Positions 24,402-45,842 of a stretch of 64,000 nt of DNA are shown here, in pieces. Positions within the stretch are counted from its first letter, which is position 1. Every line of letters begins with the position of its first letter. The translations under genes were made by a program, and so were the position numbers. The notes below the pieces were generated by a model that worked only from the letters and a program-made list of their open reading frames with translations, was not told the DNA's origin and did no database searches. The stretch spans positions 14,618,201-14,682,200 of the forward strand of contig CM070877.1 in the NCBI GenBank assembly GCA_036365515.1, read 5' to 3'. The DNA comes from Torymus aiolomorphi (lineage: Eukaryota; Arthropoda; Insecta; Hymenoptera; Torymidae).

Positions 24402-24884
24402 ATGTATTTGTTGATGCTAAATTTAATTGTTACTTATGATACGGAAGTTTAAAAGTAAGATCTAATTATATTTTTTATGCTTATATTTTTTATTAATCTT
24501 TAGAGGGCCAAATATTTTCGTGAGACATTAACTCTTTACGCGAACTTTGTAATGTAATCAATTTATTCTACAAGTCAAGCCTCTAAAGGTTAAGACTACC
24601 ACAACTTTCATTGTATGCCATATAAAATGTCATATGACATCATTGCGCGTAATAAGTTTGAATATTATATGTTTTTAATAAATTATTTTTAAAAAAAATA
24701 TCTGTTTAATAATGATGCCCTGAGGAGATCATATTATCATATGATTATGAGTACTGCTATGCGGTACTTTCCAGAAAATTGCCAGAAAAAGCGCTCTCTT
24801 TACGCTTTTATGAACTGTGATTGTAAAATATGGATTTAACAAGGATTATGGTCTGCAAATAATACTTTATTACAATACTAAGTA
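24402..24884. other. 3' region of the large plus-strand gene
   Basis: AT-rich stretch downstream of the TAG at 24399-24401. A polyadenylation signal AATAAA is present at 24677-24682, 276 bp after the stop, so this is probably the 3' UTR and flank. Nothing else is seen. Confidence 0.55.
24677..24682 (+). terminator. Polyadenylation signal AATAAA
   Basis: Canonical AATAAA about 280 bp downstream of the stop codon of the large plus-strand gene, in AT-rich sequence. It is a plausible mRNA 3' end; assigned by position. Confidence 0.5.
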
Positions 24885-25870
<986 letters not shown>

Positions 25871-26043
25871 GCCGTTGTTTTTATTCAGCTTTTCTTTATT
25901 TCTATACTAAAGAAATAATCCATGTCAAATCATAAAATATGCTGTAACGCGTCGTGGATTTGGGCTAGTCGGCACGCATAGTAAAATACTGTATTACCGG
26001 CATCATTGTATACCACCAATAAAAGGACGATTGAGAGGCAGTG

Positions 26044-26112
26044 CGTTGATAGTCTCGCGGTAGAGATGCTCGATTGTCGTCGTCCGAACGGCTCGGGTTC
26101 AAGTGCCGGCGC
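26044..26112 (+). repeat. tRNA-like SINE head (relic)
   Basis: GTCTCGCGGTAGAGATGC resembles an A box and GGGTTCAAGTGCC resembles a B box, spaced as in a tRNA. Acceptor-stem pairing is not evident, so this looks like a tRNA-derived SINE head rather than a functional tRNA gene. Confidence 0.5.
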
Positions 26113-26159
26113 GTATTTTTTAGTATTTTTCCGCAAGTGTAATAACCCTGCGCAAATCG

Positions 26160-27192
26160 GTCTATACATACATGATATGTATAGAGACCAAACCGTGCTT
26201 CCGATAGTATATGCTCTGCTACCAGATAAGACAAAGGAAACGTACAAGAGACTCTTTCAAATTCTTAAAAATCTAAGACCAGCATTGAAACCGAAGTCAA
26301 TGATAATGAATTTTGAAACAGCATGTGCAAACGCTATGAAAGAAGAGTGCTGATGTTGTGATAAGGTTTTGTTACTTTCATTTTAGACAGTCCTTATATC
26401 GAAAACTTGGCGAGCATGGACTGTAGAGTTCCCAAGCGGAAATAATAACTGCAAATAACTGTTAAAAGCTGCAAATAACTGCTAATAACTGAAATAAACA
26501 GTTTTGAAACAGTATAATTCAGTTTTTTGCAGTTATTAGCAGTTATTAACAGTTATTTGCAGTTATTTGCAGTTTCATTAAATATTAACTGTAGAAATAA
26601 AGGTGGTATCAACAGTTATTAACAGTTATAAACAGTTATAAGCAGTTATAAGCAGTTATTTGCAGATTTGTTAATAATAAATAGTTATTATTAGAGCGAA
26701 AAAATTAACTGTTTATAACTGTAAATAACTGTAAATAACTGCAAATAACTGTTAATAATTGCTAATAACTGCTAAAAACATTATACTGTCTCAAACCTAT
26801 CTGTTTATTTCAGTTATTTGCAGTTATTTGCAGTTATTAACAGTTATTTGCAAATCCTATTTCCGCTAGGGTTTATATAATGAAAACGAAATCTTTAACG
26901 AAAAGATAAAAATGGTTGCGGCTTTAGCATTTGTAATGTTAATGAATTATTCGAAAATCTGATTGCAAATAAATTTGAAGCAGAACAAGAGTCTGTAGAA
27001 TAACTTTTTACTTTATTTTCAAAATACGTATATTGGAAGGAATATAAGAAAACGCAGTAAACCACCATTATTTGATTTAGAAGAATGGAATCAATATAAC
27101 GCTGTTGTAAGCAATCTGCCAAGAAAAAATAATGGTGAAGAAGGATGGCACCGAGTATTTGAATTTCTTATAACAAAAATTAAAAGAAAATA
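26160..27192 (+). pseudogene. MULE-type transposase relic, split by a foldback element
   Basis: Two pieces of a transposase-like protein. The first (about 26160-26350) reads VLPIVYALLPDKTKETY, then an acidic/aromatic MNFETACANAM, matching the catalytic-domain style of Mutator-like transposases (the Asp before FE is replaced by Asn). The second (about 27020-27192) reads PPLFDLEEWNQYNAV followed by NNGEEGWHRVFEF, typical of their C-terminal part. Stops and shifts occur between them, and a foldback element (26431-26871) is inserted. Insect genomes carry many such captured or dead MULE copies. No terminal repeats were found. Confidence 0.6.
26431..26871. mobile_element. Foldback element with AACTGCAAATAACTG words
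   Basis: 441 bp beginning CCCAAGCGGAAATA and ending TATTTCCGCTAGGG, an inverted pair. Almost the whole interior is the word TAACTGCAAATAACTG and its complement CAGTTATTTGCAGTTA. It is inserted within the MULE relic. No coding potential. The end sequence links it to the element at 43323-43787. Confidence 0.8.
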
Positions 27193-27369
27193 AAAATAAA
27201 ATAAAAAAAATCTTTAAAAAAAATAAAAAGAAAAAATGGAGTCGACAGTGAACACGTCCCCGCCTGTGACTCTGGATTTAAACTGAGATCGACTAAATAT
27301 GAAATTCATTATTACTATTTATATTGTCAAGACATACAATTTATTCCATCGTTTATAACAAGCCTACTG

Positions 27370-27560
27370 GTAAATTACCCTGGCGAACCGTCGTCCTGGA
27401 AACCCGTCTTCCTGGTGAACCGTCCTTCTGGCGAACTGTTCGCCTGGAGAACCGTCCGCCTCTTGACTGATCGTCCTCCTAGCGAACCGTCCGCCTGGAG
27501 AAACGCGGTCCTCCTGGCAAAAGTTCTTAGGCGAACAGTCCTCTGGCGAACAGTCCTAGA
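27370..27560. repeat. Minisatellite (CCTGGCGAACCGTC-type)
   Basis: Imperfect tandem copies of a unit close to CTGGCGAACCGTCCGCCTGGAGAACC. They are GC-richer than the flanks. No function can be assigned. Confidence 0.75.
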
Positions 27561-27590
27561 TGAACAGTTCTAAAACCGTTTTGCATGTGA

Positions 27591-27750
<160 letters not shown>

Positions 27751-28003
27751 TGTATGTCACAAGTCCTAACATTCCGCCCACTTCGTTTTACAAAAACGAT
27801 TACAAGGAATAAAGTACTTCGTAATCAAACGCGTGATAATGAGAAAGCGCATTTAACGTAGAATTTACATTAGACTAGAAAAGAAACGCATGACTTTAAA
27901 GCTAAAGATGTACTCACAGGTACAAGTTAAATGAAGTGACGTACATGCAGGTACAATTATCGAATAGTATCTTGAACTGGAAGAGAAGCATCGCCCCGTT
28001 GAA

Positions 28004-28130
28004 AATATCCACCTGGAATACCAGCTGGAATCCCAGCTGGAATTCCAGCTGTACCTCCTTTTTTTGGACAAACTCCAAGTGGATTACTAGCTGGAATTCC
28101 AGGTAGATATCCACCTGGAATTCCATATAC
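28004..28130. repeat. Minisatellite (CAGCTGGAATTC-type)
   Basis: Tandem copies of a 12-15 bp unit around CCAGCTGGAATTCC, many of them palindromic. It lies just upstream of the small secreted-protein ORF. Confidence 0.7.
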
Positions 28131-28176
28131 CCATTTTACTTATTTTAATATTCTTCGTATTTTACTAGGATTTCCC

Positions 28177-28725
28177 ATGTCCAAGCAACCATCTAATATG
28201 TTCAATAAAATAATATTTATATTCATTTTTATGGTATCGACTATTTATTCGATAGATATTGTATCTTTAATAAAAAATAAGGTAGCTGTCTCCAATGAGC
28301 TAATACTAAATTCTATTGAAGACGTTTACGAATCTAATTTTACAGTATTTGTAAGCGAAGCAATTACACAAAATATATTTCGGAATACGGAAATCGAAAT
28401 GTTAAAAAATATTGAAAGTAGGATAGAAACATACAACAGCAATAAAACGTGCACAAGTTTATTAAAAGAAAAAAAGAGGGCAATTTGTATAATGTCCACA
28501 GTGTCGGCTAGGTACGAAATTCAGAGAAATAAGAAATGCAACGAGACCCTTGAATTAAAAATAAGCAAAGCAGTATTCGCCTTCTTCAAAATTGTATATG
28601 CCTTCGAAAAGGCATCACCTTATATTCGAAGAATAGAACAAATTTTCCAGCAATGCGTTCCAGTGTGCGTTATAGATCTTATGTGCGGCTCTCTGGAGAA
28701 GAGTCGCGCGCTCGTGGGATATTGA
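28177..28725 (+). CDS. Small secreted protein, six cysteines
   Basis: Uninterrupted ORF of 182 residues. Met1 and Met8 are both possible starts; Met8 gives a typical signal peptide (FNKIIFIFIFMVSTIYS, cleavage before IDIVSL). The mature part is about 155 residues, has Asn-glycosylation motifs (NFT, NKT, NET) and six cysteines at residues 92, 104, 121, 160, 164 and 170, and looks mainly helical. I do not recognise the family; small helical secreted proteins of this kind are frequent among insect salivary, venom and haemolymph proteins, but nothing here decides. It stands alone between repeats, and a TTTTACTAG acceptor-like site lies just before the start, so an upstream exon is possible. Confidence 0.55.
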   Translation: MSKQPSNMFNKIIFIFIFMVSTIYSIDIVSLIKNKVAVSNELILNSIEDVYESNFTVFVSEAITQNIFRNTEIEMLKNIESRIETYNSNKTCTSLLKEKKRAICIMSTVSARYEIQRNKKCNETLELKISKAVFAFFKIVYAFEKASPYIRRIEQIFQQCVPVCVIDLMCGSLEKSRALVGY

Positions 28726-29824
28726 TGGAAGTGACGAAGGTCCAACCGGTGATGTTGTTGGTATACAACAATTATATACTTATCTTTACTATTTTAATAT
28801 CTGGAGCACAATCTCAGGTGAGACTTTGGCGTGAGATTTTACCTAAGATTTCACCTGAGAAGTCATCTGAGATCTCACCAGAGATTTTTCAGTGGGGTCA
28901 GGCGCTATCCTGTTTGATGCTCATAGTTATTACAATAACATATTGCTATTTATACAATCATACAATATTTATGTTATTTAATTATAAATTAAAATTTAAT
29001 TCCTCAGGCACTAACCTGTTAAATATCCATAGATATTTCTGTGATTCTCATATGGGGTTTCATATTATTTAATATAACACTTATAAATTAAACAAATATT
29101 AAAAGAAATTTCGTTGCTCATGTTCCAGCCTATCGACATCGGTAGTTATTACTACATCTTCAAAACAAGTTTTAATTTATGTAAATTTATATAAGTTACT
29201 TCAATATTAATTAAAATATTAAAATTTTATATATAGATGCTGGTTTACTCCGTTTAGAGCTCATAGTCTTTTCTACGCTGCTTTTGGAAACGATGTGTTT
29301 TTACGCACCGATGCAGTCTTATATGCACCGATGTATTTTTATGCATCGATGCATTCTTGTTCACCAATGCACTTTTATGCACCGATGCAAATTAAATAGA
29401 AGGGTTACGTATCTTACGTGGGCTGTCGCGAAAAAAAGTCTGAATTAACCTCCTTTATATAATAAGGAGATTTGTTATTTATCTAAATTGATCGGTTTAT
29501 TATTTTATCATAAAATAGTTCCTAGCATTATGTATTTTATGCATAATTGATATAAAGTATGTTACGTAAAAATTTTGCAAAGAAAGGTTTATATATGAAT
29601 TACAAGTTATTAAAATTTAGAATAAAATTTTGTGTCATTATACTTGTATACTGTAACGGGATAAAATGGAGCAAGGGTTGCTTTTTATCGCGATCCGATC
29701 CCTAGAACTCGGTGCCGTCGGGTGCTGCTTCTACGTCGAGCACCCGGGGTTGATCTTCTCTGGATGCTCGGTTACAAACGTCGAGTTCGCAGATGAACTC
29801 GACTTTTCCGTGTGCCGGAAAGGG
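28726..29824. other. Spacer with foldback relic and short tandem repeat
   Basis: 28806-28896 is a fragment of the large foldback family (CTCAGGTGAG, GGCGTGAGATTTTACC, ending GAGATTTTTCAGTGGGG). 29295-29390 holds five imperfect copies of TGCACCGATGCATTTTTA. The GC-richer patch 29665-29824 has a 65-codon ORF without recognisable content. Confidence 0.5.
28806..28896. repeat. Relic end of CTCACCTGAG foldback family
   Basis: Nearly matches 10850-10935, the right end of the 4-kb foldback element, including the terminal GAGATTTTTCAGT(G/A)GGG. Only about 90 bp remain. Confidence 0.75.
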
Positions 29825-29828
29825 TTAA

Positions 29829-30188
29829 GGCCATGTGAAACCGTGAATTTCAATATTTTTTAAATCAACATTTAAACGTTTATTTGGAAAAAGACGAACG
29901 TCAAGCGCTCCGTACACGTAAACACTATATTCAGATTTTTTTTTGGGTGATTCTATTGGTATTTTCATGAGATATCCATGTTTGAAAAGTAGCTTAATTA
30001 CAGATTCCTACTTACAGATAATACGGTTTTTATTTAATTAAATAAATTCTTATAATTTTTTTGGAAAAACGCGAACGTCAGGCGCTCCGTATATGTTAAT
30101 ACTATACTCAGATTTTTTTTTGGACGATTCTATTGGTATTTTCATGAGATATCCATGTTTGGAAATTATGTCGGTATTTTACATCACC
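29829..30188. mobile_element. TTAA-flanked MITE, copy 1
   Basis: 360 bp flanked by TTAA on both sides, starting GGCCATGTGAAACCG and ending ATTTTACATCACC. TTAA duplication is the mark of piggyBac-type insertion. Internally a segment of about 100 bp (GACGAACGTCAAGCGCTCCG to CATGAGATATCCATGTTTG) occurs twice in tandem. It carries no transposase. Confidence 0.75.
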
Positions 30189-30194
30189 TTAATA

Positions 30195-31786
30195 GGGGAA
30201 GGCGGGGCATGGCGTGTCAGGTAGGTAAGTTTGGCACCCTCATATTTTTAATATTAATGAATGCAAAAAATGTAATTTTTACATAAACCTAATTAGATAT
30301 GCTTTTAGAATTTTTCTCTATTCTTTTGAGATTATAGATAATGTTTAACATTTAATTTAATAAGATTGAAAATTGGTGCTTAGAAACAAGGTTGACTTCA
30401 TTTTTAAGTCGCTTGGAGCAACGAGAAAATGATTTTTTTTTTAAATGAGACCAAACCTATTTGAAAGTTTCAACTTTTATCTTTCAAGCCCTGTTTTTGT
30501 TTTTTTCAGAAAATCTTTATAAATAATATAATTAAAAAATGAAAATGGTATTAAAATGGGGCATGACGTGGTACCCTGGCGGGGCACGCGTGGCACACTC
30601 GGGCGTACCAGTGCGCCCCGGCGGCCGCCGAGCGAAGTGATGTAACCTACAAACCAAAAATGGAGCAAGATGGGTTAACAACTACGCAGTGCAATAATTT
30701 AGTTTTAAGTAGTTTTTAGTTTCAATTAATACATTAATAAGTAAATAACGATTATTTCGACTGCGTATTAAGGCCATGTGAAACCGTGAATTTCAATATT
30801 TGTTAAATCAACATTTAAACGTTTATTTGGAAAAAGACGAACGTCAAGCGCTCCGTACACGTAAACACTATATTCAGATTTTTTTTTGGGTGATTCTATT
30901 GGTATTTTCATGAGATATCCATGTTTGAAAAGTAGCTTAATTGCAGATTCCTACTTACCGATAATACGGTTTTTATTTAATTAAATAAATTCTTATCATT
31001 TTTTTGGAAAAACGCGAACGTCAGGCGCTCCGTATATGTTAATACTATACTCAGATTTTTTTTTGGACGATTCTATTGGTATTTTCATGAGATATCCATG
31101 TTTGGAAATTATGTCGGTATTTTACATCACCTTAAGTTATAGAGTAGAAAAAACAATGGTAAGGAAGGAATCAATTGTAGATACTCAAACTGCCTTTTTC
31201 AATGGTCAGGTAGTTCAAATATGCTACATAGATGAAAATGATGCGAAATCTTTAAATTTAAACTTATTGTAATAATAATGATAATTTGTTAATCAAACAA
31301 AAGTATTATGTTGTGATCATATTTTATAAGAAGGAATTTATAATATAAAATCATTTATTAAAATGTAATAATTTATTTTAAAATAAAAATTGTTATGTTC
31401 CTTAATAAAAATAAAATTTTAAATTTTCAATAGACTGATTAATTATTTGATTTTTGAAAATTTTATTATGGCATAATTATTAAAGTATTAATTACTGGAA
31501 AAAAGAATTGAAAAATACCTATAGTAAAATATTAAATTTGACCGTGCCATGCGTGCCCCGTCGAGTGCCACAATCCACCCGCCGGTGGAGCACGTAAGCA
31601 TTTTTTTCAGAATTTCTTTTCTGTATTTTATCAATAATTAAAAGAAAATGAAAAAAAAGTTAATAGTTTATTTTATTTTATTTTTTTCTGATCTAATTAT
31701 TCCGTTTTTGTACATTTTGAAATAATACACGGTTTAGTTGTTATTTTTAATCAAAGTTAGGGTGTCACACGTGCCCCGCCCTCCCC
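30195..31786. mobile_element. GC-ended TIR element with TA duplication, carrying a nested MITE
   Basis: Begins GGGGAAGGCGGGGCATGGCG and ends CGTGCCCCGCCCTCCCC, an inverted pair, with TA outside both ends; this suggests a Tc1/mariner-type relative. Length is 1592 bp, of which about 364 bp is the second TTAA-flanked MITE. The region 31140-31270 has a 44-codon open stretch ending AKSLNLNLL with no domain I recognise. Probably non-autonomous. Confidence 0.7.
30772..31131. mobile_element. TTAA-flanked MITE, copy 2 (nested)
   Basis: Exactly 360 bp, same orientation and near-identical to the copy at 29829-30188, again flanked by TTAA. It is inserted in the middle of the TA-flanked element, so it is younger than that element. 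Confidence 0.8.
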
Positions 31787-32969
31787 TACTCGCGCTAGCT
31801 AATCGCGAGGCGCGGTCACTCAGAATGATCGTCGTCTCGGAGCGACGATCCCGCGGAGGCAATCCGGGAGAAGGTTAGGTTAAGGTTAAGAATAACCTCA
31901 GTTACTCAACAGAACAATAACAAGGTCGATTAACAAAACTTTACATCAGAAACGCGTCGCGTTACGCGCATTCAAAAAATCGCGATCTGCCACTCGACGC
32001 AGGCGGATCGATGTAATTATTTTCGTTTGGGCCGGTGAACGCAACACCGGCCGCTCACCGCTGCGAGCCGAAAATACAAAAGACGGTTACACGGGAAGTA
32101 CGAAGAGTCTTACCGGGAGAGGTGTGTACTCCTCTCGTCGCTCGCTCGCTAGTCCGCTCCTGCGTTAGACCTTATTCTCCGGTCGACTTCGAAGTGTTCA
32201 GGTCGAGTCCTAACCTCCAGCGTTGACCTACAGATGCTTCGATCCCCAGGAGTGACTCGGACTGTTCGCGTGCGCTGCTGTTCGTGAACGGTACGTAGAC
32301 GGGCGCTCTGCTGCACCGGTATATGGAACGGTCTAGTTCGCGTACGCGCGGTTTGACGGCCCGAGAGAATCTCATTCGAAATTGAATCGAGGGCGACTTT
32401 GCAACCGCCAAAGTCGCGCTCTCCCCGCGGGTCTCTCGCGAATCCATCGTCCGAGCCATGCATGTAAACACGCTCGAGATGCGCGAATTCGAGGGAATGA
32501 GAGCTAAACGAGTTCGATAGAATATACGGAGAACCGAGATTCTTATTTTCTCCGTATTTTATCCTGGAACCTCGTTATAATACATGTTGTGTCTGAGAAT
32601 AGAGATATTGGAATATAATATAATTAATTATTTTATAAGGGACATGTCCAGGTCGACATACACATCGACAACATTGGGTAGGGGATGGACGGTCGCGAAA
32701 TTTGTTACTTTAATATAATAAAAATAGAAATAGATGTTTTCTACATTTCTATTATTATTTGTAAATACTTATTATAAACTATACATCCTTAAGAAAATAA
32801 ATTGTTACTGTACAACTGGCCCTCACTCGCGAGGGTAAAAAATAAATAACGTTCTTTCTGCTACTCTATACATCAATAAATGGACAGAAGTAAAACTAAT
32901 TTATCATGTACTATGATGAGTATTTTACACGAGCATCCGAAGATATTGATATTACACAGTCGTGGATCT
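31787..32969. other. GC-rich island and 3' flank of laccase A
   Basis: From about 31790 to 32500 the DNA is GC- and CpG-rich, unlike its AT-rich surroundings; ORFs of about 100 codons on the minus strand here are Arg/Ser-rich and overlap in two frames, so I do not call a gene. It may be a promoter or first exon of an unseen gene. 32700-32969 is the 3' flank of laccase A, parts of which are duplicated at 24.9 kb. Confidence 0.4.
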
Positions 32970-42022
<9,053 letters not shown>

Positions 42023-42184
42023 TCTCGTGCGCTGCCTGTATGTGTCTTGTCGCAGCAACCGCAGAAAATTCACATCACCACCTGTCCGCAGCTTCCATAA
42101 ATACAATTCCGGAACGACCACCTCCATGTGCGCTTCTTCTTCTTATCTTATCATTGCGGAAAGAGAGATGGATCAATTTCACTG

Positions 42185-42196
42185 CATATACATATA
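42185..42196 (-). promoter_or_regulatory. Possible TATA-like element upstream of laccase A
   Basis: On the minus strand GATATATGTATATG lies about 165 bp upstream of the proposed ATG. It is AT-rich by chance in many places here, so this is a weak call. Confidence 0.25.
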
Positions 42197-42404
42197 TCAG
42201 TCTGCGACACCGCGGGAGTCACCGCGGAAAAATTCTAAATATCGGTCATTGAGGTGCAGTGTGAGGCGGAGTTTCGAATGCCGATTACGGGTAATGATCC
42301 ATGAGAGCAGACACGTGCCGCAGACTATTTGATTATTCGTGAAAATCGAATGATAAAATTTCTGATGTAAAGTGGTATTTGTTGCTGTTGGTTTACATGA
42401 TTCT

Positions 42405-43240
42405 TTGAAATCGGAGGCTTTGCCTCCGATACCGATACGAAAATTTTCAAAATCAAATATCTCAAAAAGTAATCGTACGATCTTGATGAAAATTCGCACA
42501 CACATTATCTATATCACATACAAAATTGTCTATAAATTTGGAGCTGATACATGGATCCGTTCTCGAGAAATTACGATTTGAAAAAATGGTTAAAAAAATT
42601 TTAACCTCAAATATTTCTGATATTTCTGGACCAATCATTTTACCCAAAGAACTCGACCGAGAGCTATCCAAAATTTACCTCTGAAAGGAATTTCAAAGCG
42701 ATTAAGTCAACTTTACTCCCGTAATCGTTGGACATACAAAACTCATTTTTTTCACATTTCAATTTTTTTTCTCAAAAACTAGTCGACACAATGAAGTCAA
42801 ATTTTTATAGATTATAGCTATTTATATGCTGCACTATCATGATTTTTCTCAAGAAAATTGGCCGTTTAGTTTAGGAGTTATAAGCTTTTAAAAAAAACAC
42901 GTTTTTGTTAATAACAAAAGAACCGTGATAGCTAGAGACATTTTTTTTTTTTTTAGAAAATATAGGTATTTTAATGCTCTTTCGAATACTATCCATTCGA
43001 TTCAAATATCTCGATCTTATCATTAAAAAAAAGCAAAAATCAATTTTGAGAAAATCGAAAATTCGAAATAAAACAAAAACGCATCGGCGAATCAAAAAAC
43101 GAGTTTTTAACCCCCGCCATCACACAAAGAAAACTAAAAAAAAAATGAGACGTGTTCGGTCAAAATCGATCGAGTAGAAGCTGAGATCCAGGCGCGCGCG
43201 CACACACACACACACATCCATACAGACATTTTTCAAAACT
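42405..43240. repeat. Unclassified interspersed repeat ending in (CA)n
   Basis: Begins near GGCTTTGCCTCCGATACCG and ends GGCGCGCGCGCACACACACAC followed by CATCCATACAGACATTTTTC. Phrases such as AATCGATCGAGTAGAAGCTGAGAT have a loose counterpart at 53930-54010 (GGAATCGATCGG..GAGATAATCAGG..ACGTACAGACA), suggesting two diverged members of one family. No coding region seen. Confidence 0.4.
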
Positions 43241-43322
43241 CATGTATTATGATTCCTAACACCTCGAAAAACAATTATAACATGTTTTTACAATAACTCA
43301 AAAAATTACTATCACAAAGCTT

Positions 43323-43787
43323 CCTCTAGGAGGAAGCAAAAGTTAGTAACTGATAATAACTTTTACGAATGTTTACTAATTTGTACTAATTGAAATTTAT
43401 AATTATTTGTATTTTGGAATATCCATATTATTAAAATTTCCTTCTTACAAAAAGTGAATAATTAATAAACTTTTTAAAACTATTAATACCTATTATTATT
43501 AAATAAAAAAAGTTTATAACAGATAATAACTTTTTATAGATTGATTTTATGGTTATGTGCCGCGGCCCAAAAAAGAAAATAAAAGTTTATTACTGTACGT
43601 TATAAACTTTTTTTAGCTGTTCATAACAGAAAAAAAACTGTTGATAACTTTTATAAACTGTTACTATAGTCTCAAATCCTACCTTTATAAACAGTTATTA
43701 ACAATTATAAACTTTTTTTAAAAATTATAAAAAATTATATATTCTTATTAATAACTATTTGCTAAGTTTTATTTCCGTTTGGAGGGG
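43323..43787. mobile_element. Foldback element with AAAGTTTATAAC words
   Basis: About 465 bp. The left end CCTCTAGGAGGAAGCAAAAG aligns with the complement of the right end, CTTAGCAA-type through ACGGAAATAAAAC to CCCCTCC. The interior is full of GTTATAAACTTTT and AACTGATAATAAC words in both orientations. A relative of 26431-26871. Confidence 0.6.
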
Positions 43788-45608
43788 AAACGGAATGAGT
43801 AGTTTTACTACTTTTTATAAGAAAGTTGAGACTAGACTGAACTATATTTTGCGTATCAACTGGCATTGAAATGTGCCTCAATATTTTTTAAACAATAAGC
43901 AGGGAGATCAGTAGCTTCATAGCTACAATATAATCACCTAATATTGATTATTCAGTATAATGGTGTTATTTTTGACATTTCTTCATTTAGTCAGTATACG
44001 CGTAGGGGATTATTACAGTCCATTTGCACCTGTCATCAGTTCATGTTTCTATGCTACATTTGTAGTTAAACTGTCATTTACATATTTCATCGTAAATATA
44101 TCGTTTTTGTTTTCAAGAAACTGCTTACTCGTTGTACTTTGGAACGAATTTAGGGAATAACAAATGAAATAAACACGCACAACAAATTTTAATTCTTTTA
44201 AAATAAAACACGTTTTATTTACCAAAAAAAGTAGTAATAGTTTATAATGACAATATTAGAATTTCAATCGTACGAATTACAACACAAATCTACTTATAGT
44301 GAGAATCGAGTCGTGAATACCGAAAATTTAGAAATGCGTGTGTAAAAACTCGGGACGAATCGAGTATGAAAAACTTAGATGTGAACCGTTTGGCTTGAAA
44401 ATTTTGAATGTACTAGTTGAAAACTTGGTGTGAACTGCACTGTTTAACTTGAAGATTTAGAATTTGAATTGAGACGAAATGAGTTTGAAAATTGAAAAAT
44501 AAAAGTTTGGAATTTAGAAGTATAACGTTGAAAATTTTAAAATTAGGAATAGAAGGTTGAATTTTGAAATGGTGAGCTCCCGCTAGCGTTCGCTCGACTC
44601 GACGGGGCTAAGCTTGACTGAATTTTGGGGGATGCTGATGTTAGGGCATAGTAAAAGGGCAGTGTCTACTAACTCTCCAAGCAGTTATAAACTGCAGTAC
44701 TTGCTTTATTTAGCTTAATTACATGACGAGTACTTATCTAAGCGTATCCAGGAGTGTGCACCCCAATGCGGCTGGAACAGAACAGAGAGCGATGGAAGAA
44801 AGCTATAAGCTACAGCTAGCCAGCTATTACATAACATATAGGGTAAACCACTGTAGTCAACGTTCTTCCACGGCACCACGTTTAAACTTTATCTGATAGT
44901 AATAAAACTAGTACGTAATGCGAAATATCAATTCAACAACAACAGATGCAGTAGGTAGTGTAATATGTCGGTTCGAGAAAGGACGCAGCCGCTTTCTCCT
45001 AATCTTGAGTTTCGAGGGAAACTATTGATCGATCAGTTTTTTGAGGCAACCCTCACTCAAAAAATGAATGATCGAATTCCTTAATGAGGTTCTAATATGC
45101 ATAATCTGATTAGCTTATTCAATAAACAATAAGTAAACTATTTTATTATTTTTATAAATGGATTAGTTGATCCTCAACGAGCAAAATCTCTTACAGTTAG
45201 TCGTAATGCCTTTATCGAAATAGTGTGCTATACATTATAGTCAGCCGGCACTGTTTGATAGACAATTTTGTCAAATGGCGGCACTCGTAAGAGAAATATA
45301 GGGAAGAATTTAATAAAATACAAATTTACAATATAATGAGAACTGAAATGTGTTTCATTCTTAGTCGTATCGGGTGGACTCATCAGGAAGATCCCGGTAG
45401 ACTTACCTTCGACGCTGAAAGTCGATGTTACTTGGCTTCATTTAAGGAAAGTTGAAAGAAATTTTGTTTGTAGATGCCAAGAAGTGGCAGCCACCTAGTG
45501 GACAAAGTGTCACAGTTACAAACATAAATAAGATTTAGGCATATTAGTGATCAAGTGCCGTTAAGTTTTTAGTAAGATGTCATGTGCTCTTAGTACTTAG
45601 TAATACAC

Positions 45609-45842
45609 ACTCAGAAAACGATCTTCCTGTATCAACGAGAATCTGCCTGTCGGAAGAGGATTTCCGCTAAAAATAGGGCCAAGAGGATATCTCCCTATGG
45701 AAGGAGGAATTATCTTACAACAGGAAGTCGAGCTTCCTGCAGCGGGATGATGATTTTTCGCGCAGGAGGAATCCTTTTTTGTTGCACGAAGATTTTCTGG
45801 AGAGGAATTTTATTTCCAGACAGGAGGATCGTTTTTCTGAGT
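45609..45842. mobile_element. MITE with CACTCAGAAAACGAT ends, copy 2
   Basis: Near-identical to 39426-39661, same orientation. Starts CACTCAGAAAACGATCTTCC and ends GGATCGTTTTTCTGAGTAG. Two young copies about 6 kb apart. Confidence 0.8.

Noticed and set aside
26000..26110. Functional tRNA gene.
   Set aside because: A and B boxes are recognisable but there is no acceptor-stem pairing or clear anticodon arm; better read as a SINE head.
27865..28126. ORFs rich in Trp/Ser or Glu-Phe-Gln-Leu repeats on the minus strand.
   Set aside because: They translate the CAGCTGGAATTC minisatellite; both frames are open because of its regular unit.
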